Shown: piece by piece, positions 1-11,118 of the stretch
Layout of the letters: the number at the start of each line of letters is the position of its first letter
Position numbering within the stretch: the first letter of the stretch is position 1
Source of the DNA: Spisula solida
Lineage: Eukaryota; Mollusca; Bivalvia; Venerida; Mactridae
Reading direction: 5' to 3'
Length of the DNA stretch: 64,000 bases
NCBI GenBank assembly: GCA_947247005.1
Contig: OX365955.1
Coordinates: forward strand, 19,821,322-19,885,321
Notes under the pieces: generated by a model
Database searches by the model: none
The model's input: the letters and a program-made list of their open reading frames with translations, nothing else
Told to the model about the DNA's origin: nothing
Program-made: the position numbers and the translations under genes

Positions 1-299
1 ACCCAAATATCAGTTTGAAATTATTGGGGTTTTTTGAGATTTTTAAGTTTAAATCAGATCTAGCACCATTTTCTAGTAATCATTTTGAAATACCGAACCA
101 GGCTGCAGGGCAGCTCTCCACAGAAACAACAGGACATGAAATTCACAGAAAAGACCACACAAAAAGGTACAGATTACATGTAGAGGCCACAACGACAACT
201 ACAAAAATGAAAAAGAAAAACAATACACTGAACAGCTTCAACAATATGATATACAATATGACACATAAAAATGTATGTATCTTACTCCGACTGCCTGTG
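1..299. other. No gene seen; degenerate edge of duplicated block
   Basis: AT-rich sequence with an open frame near the start that has no recognisable protein and no ATG start. Around 95-175 it faintly resembles the dispersed repeat seen at 1863, 7087 and 11119 (a cluster of 'cagctc..cacagaaa..' words). Treated as noncoding. Confidence 0.5.
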
Positions 300-1450
300 C
301 ATCAAATCAGTTAATATCTTGAGCAAGAGCCAGCAGACAATAACTATTTACAAGGACGATCACACATCTCAAGGATAACACACAATGCAACACCCACAGA
401 AAGTACACACACCTTTTTTAAGGAAGCTACGCAGTCTAATGCTGAACAATCTAATTTGCAGAAGGGTATATACAGAATGAACGGAAGAAAGAACGGAAGA
501 ATAAACACAGTTTAACAAAAGGGAATAGTTTTTTAACTGTAAAGTGGATATTGCATACATTAAAGAAGGTTTACTGTACTTGTCTCTGTCCAGACAGTGA
601 CAAATGTCACTGGGAACTTTACAGAGCACCAAACCTAAAACTTGCACCACAATTAACCTTAAGAACAGTACAGTGTAAATAAAAGGCTACATTGGCAGGT
701 TATAAAAGAATGTATAAGAATGTATATATGAAAAGATACATTTGTATAACATGAAAAGATACATTAACACAACAATTCGAGTTGCACAGAGAGTACTTTA
801 TGGTCTGTCAGAAGTCAGAGCAGCAAGTGACCAATACATTTAAGGGCACGACAAGACAACGATATATACAAGCACCAAAATCTGCCACCCTGAAAGGCTT
901 TAGATTAAGCATACTCGTACGAGTCTATATATTGCCCGGTCATCACACAATGAAGGCAAACATTCACTTTACCCATCACTAAGCAAGCAGTTTGTTACAA
1001 AATTATAGCATCATATCCTCTAATTAGAAAATGATCTATCATCTGGTTAAAATACATGTGATTATGACTGAAACTATTTCATAATTTGTAAAGCACATCA
1101 CCATAAATTTCAGGTTGGGAAAGGTCCCGACATAGAAATGCTTTGAATTAATAAAAATGTACCATATATTGTATTTAGAAATAAGATTAGCCTTCGCCGA
1201 AAGAATTTTGCTAAAGTTTTACTCAGCCATATCCTTGTTGCAGTAAGTTATGAGTAGTTACAAAGATTTCGAGTGTTAAAATCTTCTACCGGAGAACAAG
1301 CCCTTGCAAAACGGATTAAGTGAGAAGCGTAAACACCATATGAAGATGCACAGGAGCATCTCATCTAAATGTGGTAACAGTTTCAAAATTAATATCATCT
1401 CTCCTGTCGTAAATCTTACTAACGAAATAGCCTGTTACAACTGTAAGATC
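300..1450. repeat. Diverged tandem duplication, copy 1
   Basis: Aligns by eye, in the same order and orientation, with about 1930-3100. Matching landmarks are 'taaagtggata.tgcatac' near 540 and 2205, 'gacaaatgtcactggg' near 598 and 'gacaaatgtcagtggg' near 2268, 'agtactttat..tctgtcagaagtcagagca' near 791 and its counterpart near 2470, and 'taaagcacatcaccataaa' near 1090 and 2770. No shared conserved reading frame is visible, so this looks like duplicated noncoding DNA (intron, UTR or old element). Confidence 0.75.
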
Positions 1451-1862
1451 TAGATCCAGCAAAGATACGTGTGTATCAGATGAATTCGGTTTATTATTTC
1501 CCAACCAAATATTTAGGGAATATAGCTTTCCTCAGGATAAATTTCCTTAATCTTATGCGAATAGAAAGGATTATCAATATTCAAAAGGATAACAGTAGTC
1601 GGACAGGGAAGGCCCCACTACTAGTATATCAATATACGAAATGCCACCAAGGTATCAAAGTGGTGGCCCTTGAAATGATGAAATTTTGAGCTTTTTGAGC
1701 TTTGTACAGCCTAACATTTCTTTAAGAACTATACAGGAAATGCACCATGTTCCCTAATGACCACGTTGTTTGGTAAATTCGATGCAGTAAGGAATAACTT
1801 GATTGCCGAGACACATTCTCTTGCTTAAAGACGCTAACTTCATTAGAAGTAATTAGCAAAGA

Positions 1863-1990
1863 GATTATATTAAGTCAGACAGGGAAGGCAGCACTCAACT
1901 TAACCAGCCGAGCACAGACAACATTAAAAACACACAAAGCACTGAAAACACGGCTTCCCGTCCCGAAAGTCTGCTGCCTCAGTCAAACTA
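1863..1990. repeat. Dispersed repeat D1, copy A
   Basis: The words 'attaagtcagacagggaagg' and 'cagcactcaacttaaccag' recur at about 7087 and 11119 in the same orientation. It marks the left end of the second large duplicated block. In one frame it reads DYIKSDREGSTQLNQPSTD, open in all three copies, but the changes between copies are mostly replacement changes, so it does not look constrained as protein. Confidence 0.7.
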
Positions 1991-3100
1991 AAACGGAACG
2001 AGAGCCATGTGACGAGAAAACTACAACCGGACACCTCACACGACAAGGACAATCTACAACATATATACATGTATAGTGTACATGCAATTTTGAAAGATAC
2101 GAAGCAGCCTTGTGCTGGACAACGAAATTGCAGAATGGCACATGCAAAATGAACAAAGTTCAACAAAAAGGCACAATGGCGAAATATTTTTGTATTTTTA
2201 CTATAAAGTGGACAATACATACATAGAGGGAGGTTGACCAAAGGGCTTCCGCCTTGGTACGAACAGCGACAAATGTCAGTGGGGGCTTAAACGTTTTACA
2301 GTGCACCAAACCTCACACTTACCCAATAGACAACCTTATTGCACATTACAGTGTAAATAAAGTTTCCCGCCATGTAATGCCCTCTAACAAAAAGGCCACA
2401 GTGACAGGTAATAAAAGAATGTAAAACATGAAACATTATATAAATAACGTCCATCGAGTAGCACAGAAAGTACTCAATAACCTATCAGAAGTCAGAGCAA
2501 CAAGAGAGCAATACATTTAAGGATATGACAAGACAATGTAACAGACAGGCATCAATGCCAGCCGTCCAAAAAGGCTTGAGGTTAGGCATATCATAGAGTC
2601 TGTATATTGTCCGGTCATCGCACAATGAAATAGGAAGCATAATGGCGAGCTGTAAATGGACCCACTACTAAGCATGCAGTCCTTTGCAAAATTAAAGGGT
2701 CATATCGTCTACTCAGAAAACGTTTTATAATAAACACATCATACTATGACCCAAAACCTTTCGGAATTTGTAAAGCACATCACCATAAAATTCAGGCTGA
2801 GACAGACCTTGTCACAGAAGTGTCTTTAAATTAATACCATATTTAGAAATGAGATCTGAATTACGCCTATACAATTTTGCAAAAGTTTTACCAAGTTTAT
2901 GGAAGCGATAGCCTTGTTGCAGTAACTTATTAGTAATACAAAAACGGAACTTTGGGAGTTTGTCGCCCCTACCAAGAAGAACGATGACAACACTTCAATC
3001 TGTCAAAGCTACAAAAACATAGATTTTCAGGAGCAACATTTTTCTTAAATGAAACTTTATCATACCAAGCTGAAATTTAAACAGTGACAGTTTCAAAATG
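1930..3100. repeat. Diverged tandem duplication, copy 2
   Basis: Second copy of the block at 300-1450, offset by about 1.68 kb. Similarity is patchy with many small indels, so the duplication is old. Minus-strand frames in the two copies (369-650 and 1924-2241) share only scattered residues, which argues against coding. Confidence 0.75.
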
Positions 3101-3500
3101 CATGTATGTGGATGCTATCTTGCAAAGCTTTAGGGAAAAGGAGCAGTACATTTTGTAAAATTTCAAGCTAGGTATTTGCCAAATAGTTCGGTACTGATAA
3201 GGCCTTTTCACATGAAACAGGTCAAATAACGTGTCAAAGGGCGAATTTGCACCTTTATACAACTGCTATATGCTGAAGCCATAGTAGATTCCGTGGTTTT
3301 CTTCCTCAAACATGCACGGATAGGCTTTTCTGATATTGGATGATGGCTTCGGCATATTTCAGAAAGATGCGCATTGTCTACGACTATGATTCCAAAAACC
3401 AAATTTTAACTTGATGCCACCGATAATGCTCATACATGTACATTATTATAAACTTAAAATGTTAATAATCTGTTCAATTTCTCTAAATATAACAACAATG
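3080..3500. repeat. Duplicated block X, copy 1
   Basis: Corresponds to 5565-5960. Shared landmarks include 'atggatgct.tcttg.aaagc', 'atgaaacaggtcaaa.aacg', 'taggcttttctgatattgg', 'gatggcttcg' and 'cagaaagatgc'. It precedes the 3'-exon unit in both copies, so the duplicated unit was at least X plus the exon-bearing segment. No gene seen in it. Confidence 0.8.
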
Positions 3501-3665
3501 TTAAACACATTATTTTACAAATTCCAGTTATGTTGTCAATGACACTGTATAAATGTCTTTCACAACATTTCGACTGAACTTAAAATGCTGTATGATTTTA
3601 TTCAAAGTAGTATCGGTATTATTCAGACATAAAAGAAGTGTAATTGTGTGTTGATCTATATTTAG

Positions 3666-4443
3666 ATATGTGCCAGTGTCACAGTTGAGTAAGACGGAAC
3701 GTCTGTTGAGACGTGAGAGGGATAATAAATATTCACGCAAATGGAGAATGCAGAAGAAACTGGAACAACTACAAACATCTCTTGAACAAACTCCTGTTGA
3801 AATGGTGAAGGATATGGAAGATATGGAAAGTTATAGTGAACAAATATTAGTGCCACATAATTTGCATCTATATCAGGGTGATAATTTAATGAGTGCTGTA
3901 AACAGTCCAGAAAACATTGGAGAAATCGTTAAAACAACTATCAAACAAGAAGTAAATGATCCATTCTTAGATTTGAGCGATTCTTTTGTAGTAAATAAGA
4001 TGGAAACTGCCTCGATAGTTGAAAACATTGATGGTAGTGATATGAACATTACATACCACGTGACTGACAATGCTGAAAGCTGTATTGACATTCCAAATGA
4101 TAGTGAAAGTCATACATTTCCTGATGTTCCAAATGATGTGGAAAGTCATACATTTCCTGATATTTCAAATGATAATAAAAGTCATACAGTTCCTGATATT
4201 CCAAATGATAATGAAAGCCATACATTTCAAGATGTTTCAAATGGTGTTGAAAGTCAAGCATCTCTTGTACAAGGCGAGAATGAACATGCCGTCTTGTTGG
4301 AAACTAATGCTAGTGCAGATGTTGAGGATGTGGACCAAGAATCGAGTTCAACAGATCATAGTAATATTGAAGAAGAACACTCAACACCAGATAATAACTT
4401 ACCCACCAGAATTCAGCTGATAGAGCATGCAAGTCCAAGTTGA
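3666..4443 (+). CDS. Terminal exon of unknown nuclear-type protein, paralogue A
   Basis: Not recognised as a known family. The exon is set by an acceptor after a T-rich tract (tttag, ending 3665). Reading starts in phase 2 and gives Y-V-P-V-S-Q and then about 255 residues to TGA at 4441-4443. No credible in-frame ATG lies near the beginning, so upstream exons must exist but were not found. In order: a strongly basic, helix-prone segment (KTERLLRRERDNKYSRKWRM, then QKKLEQLQ); an acidic stretch with DMEDMES; a TIKQEV segment whose I-K-Q-E fits the SUMO-acceptor pattern (hydrophobic-K-x-E); four to five 12-residue repeats of the type D[IV][PS]ND..ESHTFP; and an acidic Ser/Thr-rich tail. No signal peptide or membrane segment. 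Together these suggest a nuclear regulatory protein (inference). The paralogue is at 7516-8179; this copy has 35 extra residues near the C-terminus and 3 more after the basic segment. Confidence 0.65.
4086..4260 (+). repeat. 36-bp in-frame coding repeat (12-aa unit)
   Basis: Within the terminal exon, 'ttccaaatgat' and 'gaaagtcatacatttcctga' recur every 36 bases. The encoded unit is D[IV][PS]ND-xx-SHTxP/Q. The same repeats occur at about 7936-8095 in the paralogue with nearly identical copy order. Confidence 0.85.
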
Positions 4444-5165
4444 TTGTTGCTAGTAAAACAAGTACCAGTATATCTCTGTGTTATGGTTTTGTAATTGGGA
4501 CATTTATATGGTAACTGGAGGTTACCGGTATGTTTTAGTTTGTGATGACAAATAACCTTTATGCCCCTATTTGCGAAGTTTATTTATATTGCATTGTTGA
4601 TGTGGGTCAGTCAGTAAGGTTGATAGTTTGAGCAAGCTTGAAACTACATTCATTTATCTAAGTGGATTGGTCGCAACAATTCATTGATATTGACATGAAA
4701 CGTCACAGTGAAATGAATAATTGGTTACCAGTAGGAACATACGCACTAAACAAAACTTCTTGGAAATTACTGCATAGACATACAAAGAAAAGTCGGTAAA
4801 TCTTCATTTAAAGTCAGCGTCTACGGTACCCATTTTTTGTAGAATTTTCAAGTTTTGTTCAATGTATGTTTATCAAATATCTCTTGTTTGTTGATTGTTA
4901 GTGGATTTTTCTGATACATTAAACTTGTCAGTGTAACATGTCTTGGTATGACCAATTTACTGATTTATCATTCAGATGTGTTCATGAGCACACTGTTGTA
5001 AAGTGTATAGTGAACCAAACTGGACAGGTTGTCTAATCATAAGTTGGTTATATAATAGTACACAAGTTGTATATTAATTTTCATTGAGTATGAAATGCTT
5101 GAAGTGAAGTATTTAATTATGTAAGATTGGAGCGTATATTGTGTGCCATATTAAACACTATATAC

Positions 5166-5563
5166 GTCAAAGTGAAAAATATTGTGTGTTAAACTCCTCA
5201 CATACTGTTGGATGGAATTTCTCCAAACTTTCACAGATTAACAACCTCAATGTATAGATGACCTTAAAGGATGGAATTTTTGTTGTGCCAATTTTTACCA
5301 AAACTATGGCCCTTTGTTACTTCTATTATATGATGGACCTTTGCTATTTTAAATAGAATTATGGTCCACAAGGCTAAAGAAATTGAATAATGATGTTACC
5401 ACCGCTATTTCCATCTCCTTCCCCATTTGAAATGATATGTGCTATAGACCCTTGTTTCATGGACACATTTCTTGTTACTCTTAGAATTTTCACTCACAGA
5501 TGAGCAAGGGTACTATCAAGTACAAGAATGTCGAGCGTCCAGCACTCGTAGGTGGTGTTCTTG
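5166..5563. repeat. Probable dispersed-repeat fragment
   Basis: The segment around 5205-5350 has a style common in bivalve interspersed repeats ('tggaatttctccaaactttcacag', 'accaaaactatggccctttg'). No second copy is obvious in this window, so this is weak. The rest is AT-rich with no gene seen. Confidence 0.3.
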
Positions 5564-5564
5564 T

Positions 5565-5960
5565 TAATATATATGGATGCTGTCTTGTAAAGCTCTTGGA
5601 AAAAGTATCTGTAATTTGTAAAACATCACATGCTCGGTGTTTTGCTTCAAATACTTTTGGTCGGCTTTTCTAATGAAACAGGTCAAAGAACGTGTCAAAA
5701 AGCCAAACTTGAACATTCCTACAACCGCAATTTGCCGAAAATACAGTAGGTTCAGTGTTTCTTCCACAAACATGCTGTTGTAGGCTTTTCTGATATTGGG
5801 CGATGGCTTCGTCATTTTGCAGAAAGATGCCCGTCGTCTTTACAATCATAATGATGTAAAAATCCCAAAACACCAAAATTATAACGTTTGAAGTGATGCC
5901 ATCTATAATGCTCATAGTTGTATTATAATGTTAACAATACTTTTCAACTTCTCGATATGT
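5565..5960. repeat. Duplicated block X, copy 2
   Basis: Counterpart of 3080-3500. It is truncated on the right by the TIR element inserted at 5989. Minus-strand frames here are incidental. Confidence 0.8.
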
Positions 5961-5988
5961 TAAAAAAACATGGAACCACTACATTACA

Positions 5989-7053
5989 CAGGGGCGGATC
6001 CAGGATTTGGCGTTAGGGGGGGCGTACATTCATGTATTGATACCCCCCCTCCTCAAGAAAATATGCGAGCGAAGCGGGCTAGAAAAAAATGTATCTCTGA
6101 GAAGCATTCCACACAATTTTCGTTCTTAATTTTATAATATTCATTGATAAAGTTAATGTGAAATCAAGGCGAGCAAAAATATATGCATTAATTATTTGGA
6201 CAGCATATCCCTCAAACTCATTCCCTACTTGACAAAATGAACTGACAGTGGTTGTGCGAGCGTAGCGAGCAAGAAAAAATGCAATTATCTATTTCAGCAG
6301 CATACACCACATCCTTATTACTTGGTAATATTCACTGATGTAGTAATTGTAAGAACTAGAAAAAAATCAGTGTTTGTCTGAGCAGCATACCCAAACAACT
6401 CATTGGTAAATCAAAAGCTTTCATTGAATTTACGTAGTTCTTCAGCGAGCAAGAAAAATCGTTGTTTATATGAACAGCATAGCCAGGACTAACGATAATC
6501 GACTGGATACTATTCACTGATATATAACTGCTGTGAATTCGTCACAAAAAGGCAATGTCTAACTGAGCAGCATACCCTGCGAACTCCAGGGCTTCAATTT
6601 TGTTTCAGTGGAAATGTGAAGTATTTGGGATCCAGTTATTAGGGAGTCCAGTGGCTTTCTGCCTCGTGACTTTTTAAATAGAACCATGGAATTCGTCAGC
6701 TGCATTCTGAGGTATCTTATTTTTAAAGAAAAGGACAGGTTTATTAGAAAATAAAGCCAACTGTATTAATATTTTTTTCTTGTCTGACATTTTTAATGTG
6801 CAAGAATCTCGGCATTTCTGTAGGCAATGTTCGGCACCATGCTACCAATCAGTCCCATATCTTGTTTTTGCATACAGCATTAAGTTCAATTTAAAATCCA
6901 TAAATTGATTATTGTTGTATTTACGCGAGCGAAGCGAGCGAAAAAAATTGCATATCAATATTGTTCTTACATCCAAAATATGATAAATTACCTAGGCTCC
7001 GGCGATTTTAGGGGGGGCGTACGCCGGGTCCGCCCCCCTTGGATCCGCCTATG
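5989..7053. mobile_element. Non-autonomous DNA transposon with GGCGGATCCA termini
   Basis: The left end reads CAGGGGCGGATCCAGG and the reverse complement of the right end reads CATAGGCGGATCCAAGG, an imperfect TIR followed on both sides by G-rich tracts. It is flanked by TTACA (5984-5988 and 7054-7058), a possible 5-bp target duplication. Termini of this GGCGGATCCA type are common in invertebrate MITEs (general knowledge; superfamily not settled). Inside, GCGAGCG-AGCGAGC-like words recur at about 6065, 6255 and 6925. No transposase frame is visible. It separates block X copy 2 from the second gene-end unit and has no counterpart between X and exon in copy 1, so it inserted after the duplication. 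Confidence 0.8.
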
Positions 7054-7086
7054 TTACATACATATTATTTACATAACTCAGCGCTT

Positions 7087-7260
7087 GCACAAAAAGATAA
7101 TATTAAGTCAGACAGGGAAGGCAGCACTCAACTTAGCCAGCCGAGCACCGAAAAAAACATACATTACACAATGCTCAAATGAACAAGAAAATGATCCGCC
7201 CAAGTCCAAGCTATCAAAATGCTGAATGAACTAGTTTCAGCAATCAAAAAGCTGAATGAC
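7087..7260. repeat. Dispersed repeat D1, copy B
   Basis: Shares 'gataatattaagtcagacag' and 'gcagcactcaactta.ccag' with 1863 and 11119, and the following 'gaacaagaaaatgatccgcc' and 'aagctgaatga' words with 11119. It lies immediately downstream of the TIR element. Confidence 0.75.
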
Positions 7261-7334
7261 CCAACTCCCATAAGCATTCTGTAGTGTTCAAATCGCATTC
7301 TTGCATGTGCTTTTCTGATGTTTCATAAAATCTA

Positions 7335-9260
7335 CATTATGTTGTCAATGACATTGAATAAACGCCTTTCACAACATATTCGAATGAACTTTAAATGATG
7401 TATTATTTTATTCAAAGTATTATCTTTATGATTCAGACATAAAAATAAAGTTCAGAACAAAGTCAGTTGATGTACCATGTATTAGATGTGTAACTGTTCG
7501 TTGATCTCTATTTAGATATGTTCCAGTATCACAGTTGAGTAAGAGAGAACGTCTGGTGAGACGGGAGAAGGAAAATGCAAGAACACGAAGATGGAGAATG
7601 CAGAAGAAACTGCAACAACTACAAACACCTCCTTCCGTTGAAATGGTGAAGGATATGGAAGATATGGAAAGTTATAGTGGAGAAATATTAGTGCCACATA
7701 ATTCGGATCTCTATCTGGGTGATAATTTAATGAATGCTGTAAACAATCCAGAAAACATTGGAGAAATCGTTGAAAGAACTATCAAACAAGAAGTAAATGA
7801 TTCAGCCTTAGATTTGAGCGATTCTTTTGTAGTTAATAAGATGGAAACTGCCTCGATAGTTGAAAACATTGATGGTAGTGATATGAACATTACATACCAC
7901 GTGACTGACAATGCTGAAAGCTGTATTGACATTCCAAATAATAGTGAAAGTCATACATTTCCTGATGTTCCAAATGATGTTGAAAGTCATACATTTCCTG
8001 ATATTCCAAATGATAATGAAAGTCATACAGTTCCTGATATTCCAAATGATAATGAAAGCCATACATTTCAAGATGTTTCAAATGGTGTTGAAAGTAGTAA
8101 TATTGAAGAAGAACACTCAACACCAGATAATAACTTACCCACCAGTATTCAGCTGATAGAGCATGCAAGTCAAAGTTGATTGTTGCCTGTGTAACGTAAA
8201 CTAGTATATCTCGGTTCGGTAATCTTAAGACATTTATATGCAAACTTGAGGTTGTGTTTTAGTTTGTGACACATCACCTTTATGCCCCTATTTGAAGAGC
8301 TGATGCATATTGCATTGTTGATGTTGGTTAGTCTGTAGGTTGACAGTTTGAGAAAGATTGAGCCTACCGGGTATACACATTTATCGTGGTGAGGAAGATG
8401 GTTTCAACATTCCGATAAAGATTATTGATATTGACAGTAGATGTCACAGTGAAATGAATGATAGGCTACCAGTAGGGATAATGGGGCACTGACACTCAAC
8501 AAAACTTATAAACCAACACTTTACAAAAAAATAGCCAAAATGCATTAAAAGTCATTTTCTTACGTACAATGCATATACACTGTCTCTGAAGCTTGAGCAG
8601 GGAGGATGCATATGATCCATTTTCAAATATTTCGTTCGGAAATCACGTCCATTTCATGAAAACTGACCCAAAACATTTTAATCGAGCCACTGTTTCATGC
8701 ACTAAAGTAAAATCGTAAAACAGGCCCAGAACATCAATTTAAGAACATGTTCGAGCTTTGGAATGACCTTCTAATCCTCATGTCTGCCAGACCGGTTGGA
8801 TGCCATATTGTAAATATTTGATCTGTGTTATGTCATCGATTTTGTAAAATAACAACACTTCTTGTTTTGTACCATTTTAACATATTTTTTAATTGTATTA
8901 ATCTGTTGTCTTTAATACTAATGTTGTAGATTTGTCTTTCAACGATGTGTACCACAAATGATCGGGTGTCCGTTTACAAGTTTTGTTCAGTGTGTGTTTT
9001 TCAAACATCTCTTGTTTGTTAATTGTTAGTGGATTCTTCTGATACATTAAACTTGTCAGTGTAACAAATCTTGGTATGACCAATTTACTGATTTATCATT
9101 CAGATGTGTTCATGAGCCCACTAGTGTAAAGTGTATAGTGAACCAAACTGGACAGGTTGTGTAATAATACGTTGTATGTATAATAAACAAGTTGTATATT
9201 AACTTTCAATGAGCATAAAATGCTAGAAGTGAAGTATTAAGATGACGTTAAAGTGTGCCA
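7335..9260 (+). repeat. Tandem duplicated gene-end unit, copy 2
   Basis: Second copy of 3530-5165. The exon part is very similar, most strongly from about 7810 to 8095. The 3' flank is interrupted by about 300 bases (8500-8970) absent from copy 1 before similarity resumes at 'caagttttgttcagtgtgtg'. Confidence 0.85.
7516..8179 (+). CDS. Terminal exon of unknown nuclear-type protein, paralogue B
   Basis: Same architecture as 3666-4443: tttag acceptor at 7511-7515, phase-2 entry into Y-V-P-V-S-Q, stop TGA at 8177-8179, about 220 residues. The basic segment reads KRERLVRREKENARTRRWRM, clearly diverged from copy A although RMQKKL-x-QLQ is kept. The SUMO-type I-K-Q-E, the long run from the D-L-S-D-S-F region through the D-N-A-E-S-C region, and the 12-residue repeats are almost unchanged. 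Copy B lacks 35 residues present in copy A between G-V-E-S and S-N-I-E-E-E, an in-frame 105-bp difference. Both copies keep an open frame and the same splice acceptor, so both may be functional. Upstream exons not found; family unknown. Confidence 0.65.
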
Positions 9261-9829
9261 TATTAAGTTTGTTTCCAGTGATTATTGTGTAAACTCTGAT
9301 TTTATTCATTTTAGTAATCATTAAACTACCAAGACCACCTGCATTTTATTTGTAATTATTTGAACAACCACAAAATATATCATTGTATTAATAATTATGC
9401 ATGTGTAAGCTTATTTTGTCTAGAGATGTCTGGTATTTCTTATATTGTGTGACTACAACCAGAAGCATACAATGTTGACATGCCTACAAATACATTGGTT
9501 CTTCACCGAGTACATAAAGATACACACATGTTACATTTCTCCATAAGATTACATGTTAACCTATAACTTCCTTCAAAGGCCTCGCAGAACAATGAGTTTG
9601 TGTGTTTTGATTGTTAACACAGTTGTTTTGATAGTCTGTTCCAAAACTTACCTAGGAAGAAATCGCTGACTGCGTTATTTTCCGGAAAATGCTATATTAA
9701 CAACTTGCATTTAAAAATCATCAAATATGTGTCACATGTGAAAACAGTTTAAGAACTAAAGCAGAGATACATGGGAACAAGTAGACACAAAAATGACTGA
9801 TATATGTAGTACATAGGAGTCACTTTGTT
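9261..9829. other. No gene seen
   Basis: AT-rich flank of the duplicated unit with no conserved frame. It grades into the ~160-bp repeat at its right edge ('ggtcggtctgtctgtcccag'). Confidence 0.6.
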
Positions 9830-10305
9830 GGTCGGTCTGTCTGTCCCAGAACTTTTCCAGACTGTAACTTCTCCATACATTGAAGGATTTTTTAATAACT
9901 AGCGCATTTGTTCACCGTCATGAGAGGGTGTGTCCAGAGCATAACTTAGTCATTTATTTTGGGATTTGAAAATAATTTGGCACAAACGTTCACTACTACC
10001 AGACGATGTGCCATGCAAAACAATTATGTCAATATCTCAAATGCCAATGTCACACTTGGAGTTAAAAGGTAAAACATGGCCATAATTTAGCTTGTCCGGA
10101 GCATAACTAAGTCATTTATTGTGGGATTTGAAAAGAATGTTACACAAATGTTCACTACTACCAGAAGGTATGTCAAGCAAAACAATTACGTCAATATATC
10201 AAAGGTCACACTTTGAGTTCAAAGGTCAGAAATAAGCATAATTTATGTTGTCTTGACAATAACTTTGTCATATATTGTTGAATTTAAATATAAATGTACA
10301 ATTGG
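9830..10305. repeat. ~160-bp repeat, about three tandem diverged units
   Basis: The phrase 'tgtcc.gagcataac' starts units at about 9931 and 10093 (162 bp apart), and the related 'tgtcttgacaataac' at 10249 (156 bp). Further shared words are 'gcacaaa.gttcactactacc', 'atgcaaaacaatta.gtcaat' and 'gtcacactt.gagtt'. A further diverged stretch lies at 12190-12455. A family of this length and style is widespread in bivalves; equivalence with a named satellite cannot be tested here. Confidence 0.8.
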
Positions 10306-11118
10306 TGTCTATAATGCGGCAATCTTTTTTCTCATTGATGTGGTTTGCCATACGTCTGTGATAAAGCGGTATGTTGGGTATCATTAGTCACTTTGTGGCA
10401 GTTCTAGTTCAAGCTAGGATGACTTGTTGTATATATGAACACAGAAAACATAAAAAACACAATTACACGGCACAATGTCCAACACATTACTGAACGTTCT
10501 GATTTCACTGTTGGACCTAAGGGGCAGTTAAATCATATAAGGATTTTTTTATTCTCTTGATTCTTCATTTATAAATTTAGAGGGATAGATGTCTTTATTT
10601 CCTCCAAACCAATTGAGGAACATAATAATACAATTACAACAAACAACATTGTATAGCACATGCTAATAACAAATAACCAACATATTGTAGCAATGTACAT
10701 ATATGCTTATAATACAGTTCTAAAGACTTTAAACATTATTTAAATGAAAGTACACGCTTAAAACGTAAGCGAAATTCAAGAAAAATATTAAACAGGCATG
10801 TCAGGCTGTTCTCTCGATTTACATGCCGATAGGAGGTTGATATATAACAAAGTTCGGGTCTGATACAATATGAATTTAGCAATATATCAAAGTAAATATT
10901 TTATTTCACAAAAACTGTTACATATGAATAATAACAATCTAATATATCAATTAAACTATGCACCATGCAATCTCTCTAAGAAAATCTTCATCAATGTTAC
11001 ATTTACCTGTTAGGAAATCATGTCAATATTAAACATTTGGAGAACAGTTGTAGATGAATTATCAACAATACCTAAAACGACCGAATTTAGACCATCTTTA
11101 ACGGCATGTGATTTACAT
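10306..11118. other. No gene seen; AT-rich with a partial D1 fragment
   Basis: At 10435-10500 the words 'gaacacagaaaacataaaaa' and 'cacaatg' resemble the right half of repeat D1. The rest is AT-rich. A short frame (11020-11211) runs into D1 copy C and is not supported as an exon. Confidence 0.5.

Larger units (their letters stand above)
3530..5165 (+). repeat. Tandem duplicated gene-end unit, copy 1
   Basis: Contains intron end, terminal exon 3666-4443 and 3' flank. It matches 7335-9260 from 'ttatgttgtcaatgaca' upstream of the exon through 'gattgttagtggatt.ttctga' and 'aaccaaactggacaggttgt' downstream. Copy 2 carries about 300 extra bases in the 3' flank (roughly 8500-8970). Confidence 0.85.

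Noticed and set aside
369..2241. Paired minus-strand genes in the old duplication
   Set aside because: The two frames align only in scattered residues and contain low-complexity hydrophobic sequence; the duplication appears noncoding.
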